Source of the DNA: Terana coerulea
Taxonomy: Eukaryota > Basidiomycota > Agaricomycetes > Polyporales > Phanerochaetaceae
Reading direction: 5' to 3'
Assembly (NCBI GenBank): GCA_024811115.1
Contig: JAKOGH010000169.1
Coordinates: 1-16,468, forward strand
DNA: 16,468 nucleotides
Part shown: positions 9,877 to 16,468 of the stretch, one piece after another
How the letters are laid out: the number at the start of each line of letters is the position of its first letter
How positions within the stretch are numbered: position 1 is the stretch's first letter
Translations under genes and position numbers: made by a program
Notes under the pieces: generated by a model
Told to the model about the DNA's origin: nothing
Database searches by the model: none
What the model saw: only the letters and a program-made list of their open reading frames with translations

Positions 9877-11082
9877 TCACGCGTTTTCTACAAGCAGCTT
9901 TACCATACTCTCCGGTTCATCCCAGTGATACTAGACTCCAGGTTAATACGTGACTAGCCCATGGGCGAAAAACTCACAAAATGATTTGCGTTCTGGACAA
10001 TGAATACAGAGGTCTTGCGTGCACGCTGGCCATCCCGGAGGTTTTCCTTGAGTAGTTCATCCAGGAACCGAGCCGCCCATGCACAGAGCCAAGTCGAGCG
10101 ATTGCACCACAAGTTCAGGACTTCAACGTCAGGGAGAAAAGCATCTGCGTCTAAGAACGTTCTGCGGGTGTTACGCAGCAATATCTCCTCCGCGACATCC
10201 AGTATTGCGGAGGAGCGGCCCACGACTGAGGGTTCGATGAGGGCTGCAAGCTCCTCTGAGCTTAACCGGAAGAGTGTCGGAATGACGTCCGGCGCCGCTG
10301 GACTAACGCGGAGCGTTTCCGGTGTGATGTTGCTGAGAGTGGGTATAGGTGCGAAATACGATGATATCCAGCCCATGAAGGCAGGTCCTTTGCTCTCAGG
10401 CAGGATGGTAGGGTCCCGCAGGGGATATGGCAATCCCAGGTCGGGACAAACGCCGTATACAATACAAGGTGGATCTGCGCCGGACATCATGTTGAAAAAA
10501 AAACACCTCACGAGGTCGACTGAGTTACCCACCGTGCATGATGACCTTACGTAGGTATCGTTCCAGTGTAGACTTTGTTTTAGAATCGACGGTGAGTGGG
10601 TCGCCAAAGATCGACAGAAACCCGATGCTAGCCATCGACCATGGCACCAACAACATGCCACCCGTGGTGCAGTCTGTAGATGCCTTCATTTCCGGGATGC
10701 CATGGGTCTCGCACATATAGACCATGAACTGTGCAATTTCGCGTCCCAGGCGGCGTACGGCGAAAGCCTGAATCTCAACATCCGGATCCACGAGTTCCGC
10801 AAGCTCTTCATCGGTATACAAGGTGCTGCCAGGGTGGTCTCGCAGGTTCATTGTTACAATGCGGACGCCATATTTCGAGGCATATCGCAGCATGGGCCGG
10901 AATATCACTTGATAAGGGCGACATTAGAGTCAGGAGAAGGTGGAGTTAGGGCAACACATACCTCCATGAATGACAAGACCATGAACGAGGAGTATCGTCG
11001 TATAGTCGACGACTCCTTCGGGTGCACCGGTGTCTTCATAGAAGATTTCCGTACCCTTCTTGTCAATCAGAGCTATTGGCAT
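9877..11082 (-). CDS. Alpha/beta-hydrolase fold protein, copy C, intact
   Basis: Four exons: 11082-10962, 10907-10533, 10474-9978 and 9930-9877; introns of 54, 58 and 47 nt, same phases as copies A and B. The spliced frame is 1047 nt, 348 aa, one residue longer than B through exon 3. Landmarks: MPIALIDKKGTEIFYEDTG at the start, LVHG near 32-35, RDHPGSTLYTDEELAEL near 63-79, nucleophile elbow PWSMAS with Ser131, LWCNRSTW near 286-293 and NANHFYHWDEPES with His329 at the end. The elbow departs further from GxSxG than in B: both glycines are replaced (Pro and Ala). It shares longer identities with pseudogene D than with A or B, for example TLRVSxAA and PTLFRLS in exon 3. It is divergent enough from B to suggest a different substrate range, but that is inference. 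No signal peptide or membrane segment is seen. Confidence 0.9.
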
Positions 11083-11355
11083 TCTTCTATTACGTCACTG
11101 TTCATCTAGTCTGAATGGGCAATGTCTGAAGTTGCAGGCTGTGCTCACATACCTTCGCTTCCCGAGAGGCTGGTAGTTGAAGAGCTGCAGCACCTGTTAG
11201 AGATTAAGTACACTGTCGAGGCTAGGCACAATAGTGTTTCGGGTGCTCTGAATACATCACGGGAAGTGCGTATGTTTAGTGGCATTGATACCTCTTGTTC
11301 CGAACGCCGCACACTTAGTGAGAGCACGCCCTCTCAATCGCCCGTCAATGAGGGT

Positions 11356-11409
11356 CGGTAATCTGGAAGCCAGTGAGCATCAAGCACGGTAAGGATCTGG
11401 GGCGCTCAC
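11356..11409 (-). repeat. Conserved intron-like block upstream of hydrolase C (partner at 6834-6894)
   Basis: Aligned with the block before pseudogene D. The implied intron is 11363-11409 (donor GTGAGC, acceptor TTCCAG on the minus strand), about 280 nt upstream of the copy C start codon. That distance would suit a leader intron. RNA reads crossing 11409 to 11363 would settle it. Confidence 0.5.
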
Positions 11410-12160
11410 CACGTATCATCCAGAATTGGGTGGGTAACTCACACCGAAGAAGGTTACAAACTCCAAGTAACTGTGTTGAACAGCACACTGGCGTGTTCCC
11501 ATCTTGTCCGATGTTCTTCTACCCGGTCTTTCAGCTCCACGCCTGACCATTAAGAAGGTTGTAGAGTAGCACATGTAACCAACTCAGGCGATGGCCACTC
11601 GCACGGCAGCCGCCTCTCGTCGAAGTTCGCACTAAAATTGTAAGGGAACAGTCCGCTTCCGACAAAACAGCGGGCATTCTGGGAGTTTGGGCCGGCTGTA
11701 CGCCGTTGCAACATCCATCGCTTGCAATTTTCAATGAGAGCAACGGTGTGAAGCTGATTACGGTGGTAGAGGTATTCGAGATGTTGCTGAGTGAAGCAAG
11801 AGTTAGAGTCAAAGGAACCTTGCTCTACCGGACCGTGGATTTCATGGGCGTTACAGCAACTTTTGAAATTATACGGAATCGCGCTCGAGCTCTCGCGGCG
11901 GGCGCTTTATCCGGGTGTTGCCGGGATTTGATGTACGCACCATATATAGCACTGCGATCATAGGCAAGGCTAGGCCCATTGCTCATTCCGGCTTGTCAGC
12001 GACCGTACACACCAAGAAATACACCCAGCTACTTTTGATTGACATAATGGGATAATGGACATGGCTTGCATTAACAAAAGTGCTGCAGAGTTTGAGTACC
12101 AAGGTCTTTTAGCCCTACAGCCTCACCCCAACCAGCGCCAACCTCGCGCAGTCAGCTACT

Positions 12161-12184
12161 AACTGTGCGAGAAACTGTGCGAGA
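12161..12184. repeat. Perfect 12-bp tandem duplication
   Basis: Two head-to-tail copies of aactgtgcgaga. No gene overlaps them. It may be a recent slippage event. Confidence 0.85.
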
Positions 12185-12572
12185 TGTGTGTTTTCATGGC
12201 TAATGTGATCACACTAATGCTAAGAATATAAGACACAGACTTCCGAGGCCCAACAGATACATTGTCAAGCAAATGTGAGTAATGTAACTGAGGTTCACGG
12301 TGGTTGACCAAGATTCAAAGGGCTGCCGGCTCAGGCTATGAAGGGATGCCGGTGATGCCATTGCCACATATGGTGGCTACATCAGAGCACGGCAACGCCT
12401 GGGAAAGCGCCCGCCGCGAGAGCTCGAGCGCGATTCCGTATAATTTCAAAAGGTGCTGTAATCATTTGATCCGCCACATCATCCGCCCCGGACCCCGACT
12501 AGACAGGACTAGACACACGGCGCGACCATCACCTCTACTCGTCCCTGCAAACCTGAAGTTCTCCTCAACAAA

Positions 12573-13663
12573 ATGCTTAGCGCGAAGGCCAAGGGAAAGC
12601 AAAGAGCTGCCGATTCGCTTGAGCACGAAGATGAAGCCAGCGAGAAGCAAGTCAAGACCAAGCCTCTTGTGATACGTTTCACAGAGGGTATCGAAGACTT
12701 GAGTCTGCAGATAGCGGTGAAGGACGCGGTGCGGGATGTGAAGCGGAAGGTACGTGTTGCATAGCCTACTGTGTCCTGAGACAACTGCTGAGGAACTGGC
12801 AGATTAGGGAGCTCTGCCCTCAACTCAGCGAACGCCGCCTGCGGCTCATACACGCTGGTCGCTTGCTGACCGATGGGACTTACCTATTCTCGTGGCTTGA
12901 GTCGCTGGAAGAACGACAACGGCGTGCTACCTCAAGTAATGAGCAAGCTGAACAGCTGTCTCCGAGCACTCCGACCGCCACCTCTACCATCTGGGTACAT
13001 TGCTCGGTAGGGCCGCGGATGGAGCCTGGAGAAGAGGAGGACACCAAGCCACAGGTGTGCACTATGTGGCTGATGTTATTCTCGTATTTAACTTTTATTT
13101 CTATTCAGAAAGCGCAACTTAAGCCTCTAAGAGGGTTTGACAGGCTTGCGACAGCAGGTTTCTCGCCGGAGGACATCGCCAATATCCGCTCACAATTCCA
13201 TGCCAGCTCGTCCAGCGACTATCTTGAGCAAGAATTCTCTAATGAGGAAGATAGCGAGTGCAATCCTAGCCTTTTCCCCCACTTCGCTAACGGATCTACG
13301 CAGTGAACGAGCATGTCCGCGCGCTTGAGGAGCAGTGGATTGACTCCATGGACAACCATGATTCGGCCTCGCTGTCTCAGACGTCTACTCGGACATTGAT
13401 TCTGAAAGGCGTTGTCCTTGGTTTCTTCTTTCCTTTAACGCCGTTTTTCTTCTTCCATGAGACTAAGCCCGCAGTATTCTGGGAAGACGGATCCGAACAC
13501 GACGCTGTCATCCGTTCGATATTCTCGTAAGCGCCGTACTTCATTGCATTTCATCTAAATGCTAAATATCGGCTCTAGAAAACGTATGCAGATAGGGATC
13601 CTATTTGGATTCATGATGAACCTGGTGTTCGGGCTGTGGACCTATCTACTGACTTCTCCGTGA
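12573..13663 (+). CDS. dsc3: DSC E3 ubiquitin ligase complex subunit 3 (ubiquitin-like, two membrane helices)
   Basis: Five exons: 12573-12749, 12803-13054, 13109-13253, 13304-13526 and 13579-13663, giving 882 nt and 293 aa. After a short basic leader (KAKGKQRA), a ubiquitin-like domain spans about residues 32-128: PLVIRFTEG, then LRLIHAGRLLTDG, ending in WVHCSVG. Next comes the conserved Dsc3 C-terminal region: PLRGFDRLATAGFS (149-162), the RSQFH segment, and ALEEQWIDSMDN (197-208). Two hydrophobic helices follow (about 223-242 and 270-290). Dsc3 is part of the Golgi/endosome DSC complex, a relative of the Tul1 ligase, which ubiquitinates membrane proteins and in fission yeast is needed to activate the SREBP factor. 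Two introns are unusual: 13055-13108 is 54 nt with no in-frame stop, and 13254-13303 begins with GC. Donor GCGAGT is the only choice I found that restores the frame into the conserved EEQWIDS segment. Family assignment is by recalled motifs. Confidence 0.88.
13055..13108 (+). other. Stop-free 54-nt intron in dsc3
   Basis: Donor GTGTGC, possible branch TTTAAC, acceptor TTCAG. It is a multiple of three and open in the dsc3 frame, so keeping it would add 18 mostly hydrophobic residues (VCTMWLMLFSYLTFISIQ) between the ubiquitin-like domain and the PLRGF motif. Dsc3 proteins as I know them have no such insert, so I treat it as an intron. Confidence 0.65.
13254..13303 (+). other. GC-AG intron in dsc3
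   Basis: Fifty nt from donor GCGAGT to acceptor ACGCAG, with a CTAAC branch site. Phase 1: the bases a and tg form the Met codon before NEHVRALEEQW. The nearest GT donor (GTGCAA, six bases in) would give the wrong phase. Confidence 0.7.
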
Positions 13664-14251
13664 AAAGTCCTGGAAGCACCCATAATTCAATCAGCTCTAT
13701 ACCTCCACCAAACTCATTGAGGATCTGACAGCCATGTACGGTACGTAATATGAGGGCGTGGATGCATCGTTTTGGGAAGCGTCTGTGGATGGTGCTTGCA
13801 CGGCAGCATTCGTGTAGTTAGGATATTCAGATACACATCAATTCCGCAGACCGATATGAATTCATGATACCGCTAGTAGTTGTAATGGCTGTAAATGTGC
13901 TGTGCGTAGAGTAATTATCACGTATGTTTCTAGCAGCTGTAGCAGTACTACGCCGCCGCGGCACATACACAAGCCTGCAGGCCTGCTGCAGGTCCAAGGT
14001 CCTTAGACGCCAACTGAATACGATGGTAATCGTGTTTATGTCAGCCATCACGTCCTAAAAGGCCACGCGCAGAAATTATTGCTTGGGCTGTTCAACTCGC
14101 GTTCGAAATTTTTGGTTGCCTCCTGCCTCTCCCCTTCTCCTCTCGATACCCCCTCTCTCTGTTTCTTCATTGTATTCAAAACACTGTAAGTCTCCGAGTG
14201 CTGGGCACTGCTGCTCATATTCGCTGACACCGACCTTTACCCCAGAGCAAG
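13664..14251. other. Intergenic region between dsc3 and the importin gene, with a pyrimidine-rich tract
   Basis: About 590 nt between two genes on the same strand. It should contain the dsc3 terminator and the importin promoter. A strongly CT-rich tract at about 14118-14172 lies 80-135 nt before the importin ATG, the placement of the CT-rich core-promoter tracts of many fungal housekeeping genes. A GC-rich inverted stretch (cctgcaggcctgctgcagg) lies at about 13974-13992. No gene is recognised. Confidence 0.5.
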
Positions 14252-16468
14252 ATGGATTTGCAGACATTGTCGAACCTCTTTGCCACGACCTACAACTCTG
14301 ACCCCAATGTCCAGAAGAGCGGCGAGCTTCAAATCCGAAAAGTGAGTTAACGGAGTTGCAATAAAACGATCATCCTGACAGTGGCGTGCACGTTGTGTAG
14401 CTCGGCGCGCAGGAGGGTATGATTGCAGCCTTGCTGCAGATCATCGCCAACGATAACGTCGAGCTGTACGTGTAATCTGCCGCAAACCGCGTTTTTCTTC
14501 ACTCAGACGATTTTCAGAGCCACTCGTCAAGCTGGCGCAGTGTATCTCAAGAACAGGGTGTATACTTCGTATTACGTCGACCCCGCCAGTCCTCGCCCCG
14601 ACCAGATCCCCATTCCTGTATCTGACCGCGCTGCCCTCAAAACTTCCATTCTCCAGCTCTTGTCGGTGTCACCTTCGAGAAGTATCACCGTCCAGCTTGC
14701 AAGCACCCTCAAAATATCGTCGCACACGATTTCCCCGAGCAGTGGCCGTCACTGTTGGACGACGTGAAGCGGCTACTCGGAAGCAGTGAGATTCGCGAGG
14801 TTGTGGCAGGCTGTTTTGCGTCTCTGGAGCTGGTCAGGGCTTTCCGGTGCGTGTGATCCCTGGACGACACCATCCCTCTACGCAGCTCATGACCCCGTCG
14901 TAGATTCCGCCAGACTGTGGATATTCTCCCTGAACTCGTCGCACAGCTCTTCCCCACCCTCGTCAACATTGCCTCTCAGCTTCTGTCCACGCCACCCGCC
15001 AATGCCAGCCAGGAAATCCCTCTCATGCTTCACCTCATTCTGAAGACGTACAAGACCAGCATCATTCTTCACCTCAGCCCCATCAGCAAAGTGCGGAGAG
15101 TCTGGTGCCATGGGGTCGTCTCTTGTTCCAGGTCGTCAACTTGCAGATCCCGAAAGAGGCGGTACCTGAGGATGAGGACGACCGTGAACGTAGCGAGTGG
15201 TGGAAAGCAAAGAAATGGGCCTACGGCATCCTTGGTCGGCTGTTCAACCGCTTCGGGAACCCTTCGCAGCTCCCAAGCTCGATGAAGGAACACTACAGTG
15301 CTTTCGCCCAGCACTTCGTCACCACCTTCGCGCCCGAGATCTTCAAGATTTACTTGCAGCAGGTTGAGCTCGTTGTCTCTGGCCAGGCCTGGCTGTCCAA
15401 GAAGTGCCAGTACCAGATCTTCACATTCTTCACTGAATGGTGAGTACATCGTCATCTACGCGGAGTCAAATTCTCATCTGAAATTATTGGGCAGTGTGAA
15501 GCCCAAGACTACCTGGACCATGCTCAAGCCTCACTTTGAGACTTTGGTCTCGACTTACGTTTTCCCCAGCTTTGCTTCAATGCTGCCAAGCAGGAGCAGT
15601 GGGAGTCGGACCCTATCGAGTACCTGCGCATCTCCGTCGGTGCGTGCTCAATTATCTGCCCGATAATACCACTTGACTCAAACCTCCTCCAGATGAGTTC
15701 GAGGCATTCGATACGCCCGTTTCCGCGGCCACTTCCTTCCTCCTTTCGCTCGCCAGCAATCGCACGAAAGTTGCGTTTATGCCAATTCTTGGCTTCATCA
15801 ACCGCGTGTTGGGCTCGTGCGTATGTGCCATTTGCAAACTGGATATTATACTGATCCGTTTCACAGAAAGGCCGCTGCTCCCCAACGGTTCGGAGCTCTG
15901 AACATGACAGCCGCCCTGGGACACTTCATCATGCGGCATCCAGACGTAAAGAACAACATGGAACAGTTCCTGCTGCAGCATGTCCTCCCTGAGTTCACCA
16001 GCGCTGAGCCGTACATGCGTGCCATCGTCAGTGCCTATTGTATTCCAGCGCGTTACGTGATGCTGACTTTATTCGTCCTCACCCAGGCCTGCGAAGTGCT
16101 CGGAACCGTGGAGAAGTCCGGCTTGAAGTGGACGAATGACCAGGTGCGTAGCCTCGTGTCAACCTTCGCGCCCTGGATACGTTCGCTAATCAAATGCGGG
16201 GCACGTGCAGCACTTGCGATCTCACTTCCTGCCGTCGCCGCGTGTCTCGACGATCCTGAGCTGCCCGTTCGCGTACATGCTGCTCTCGCCCTCACCGAGA
16301 TGGTCACCAACCATGAATCCGGTATGCCGCCGACGCCCTCTGTCACTTCCACCGTGCATTGCTGACGGCCATGAAACAGTCAAGGACGCCGTTGCGCCAC
16401 AGGTTGGCAAGGTCATCCAAAGTGAGTTCAGGATGTTTCTATCCGACTGCGGGGGTCTGACGTAGATG
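14252..16468 (+). CDS. NMD5: Importin-7/8-type karyopherin (NMD5/SXM1 family), 5' part, with four frameshifts
   Basis: An importin-beta-family receptor that carries cargo through nuclear pores with Ran-GTP. Exons: 14252-14341, 14401-14465, 14518-14846, 14904-15439, 15495-15639, 15693-15816, 15867-16026, 16087-16143, 16211-16321 and 16380-16421, then an intron to 16465 and an exon that leaves the window. Recognisable stretches: MDLQTLSNLFATTYNSDPNV at the start, VYLKNRVYTSYYVDP (importin N-terminal domain), LDDVKRLLGSSEIREVVAGC, EWWKAKKWAYGILGRLF, PEIFKIYLQQVE, FGALNMTAALGHFIMRHPD, ACEVLGTVEKSGLKW and LDDPELPVRVHAALALTEMV. Importins of this type are about 1000 aa; roughly half is here. One base is missing at each of four places: 14708-14716, 15078-15081, 15564-15567 and 16226-16231. 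Correct protein continues in another frame each time, and the splice sites are sound. The first three are in AAAA or CCCC runs. Yeast Nmd5 and Sxm1 are paralogues, so the symbol is approximate. Confidence 0.85.

Larger units (their letters stand above)
11083..12572. other. Gap between hydrolase C and dsc3
   Basis: About 1.5 kb in which transcription changes direction: copy C runs left and dsc3 runs right, so it should contain two divergent promoters. Open frames of 60-120 codons occur on both strands (for example 11706-11963 plus and 11812-11531 minus), but none shows a family motif or a consistent exon chain. The only repeats I see are the C/D block (11356-11409) and a perfect 12-bp direct duplication at 12161-12184. 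The last 60 bases before dsc3 are C-rich and end in caacaaa before the ATG, a usual fungal start context. Confidence 0.4.

Noticed and set aside
10000..10554. 184-codon plus-strand open frame
   Set aside because: It is antisense to exon 3 of hydrolase C, whose frame, splice sites and homology to A and B are well supported. The plus-strand protein has no recognisable motif.
15817..16365. Continuous 182-codon reading of the importin 3' part without splicing
   Set aside because: It stays open only because two introns have no in-frame stops and a base is missing in the next exon. Splicing at 16027-16086 and 16144-16210 restores the family's RAIACEVL and HLRSHF-AVAACLDDPELP segments.

Overview
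The window looks like nuclear DNA of a filamentous basidiomycete, most likely an Agaricomycete mushroom. Every recognisable gene is split by short introns of 47-72 nt with GT(A/G/C)xGx donors, CTNAY-like branch sites and YAG acceptors. The proteins (a short F-box protein, small alpha/beta hydrolases, Dsc3, an importin-7/8-type karyopherin) read like Agaricomycete versions of their families. The lineage call is inference from gene style, not from a search.

Layout. Positions 1-381 hold no gene. An F-box protein lies on the minus strand at 382-1594. From 2339 to 11082 there is a minus-strand array of four related alpha/beta-hydrolase genes, called here A (2339-3562), D (5872-about 6800, a pseudogene), B (7592-8820) and C (9877-11082). 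A, B and C share an identical four-exon plan with intron phases 1, 1 and 0. Exons 1, 2 and 4 are exactly 121, 375 and 54 nt in all three. B and C are open throughout (347 and 348 aa). A carries one single-base frameshift. D has lost its 5' half and has several lesions. A resembles B, and D resembles C, so the order A-D-B-C suggests that a two-gene unit was duplicated in tandem. Short conserved blocks upstream of A and B, and a different one upstream of C and D, support this.

From 12573 the genes run on the plus strand: dsc3 (12573-13663), a subunit of the membrane-bound DSC E3 ubiquitin ligase complex, and the 5' part of an importin-7/8 (NMD5/SXM1-type) gene from 14252 that leaves the window at its right edge.

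The functional genes do not form an obvious pathway. The strongest points for a second look are the alternating hydrolase array, with active-site substitutions that differ between paralogues; the cluster of single-base coding deletions in the importin gene, three of its four in four-base homopolymers, which reads more like sequence error than biology; and two unusual introns in dsc3 (one GC-AG, one stop-free and a multiple of three). I found no CRISPR array, no intact transposon and no convincing RNA gene.
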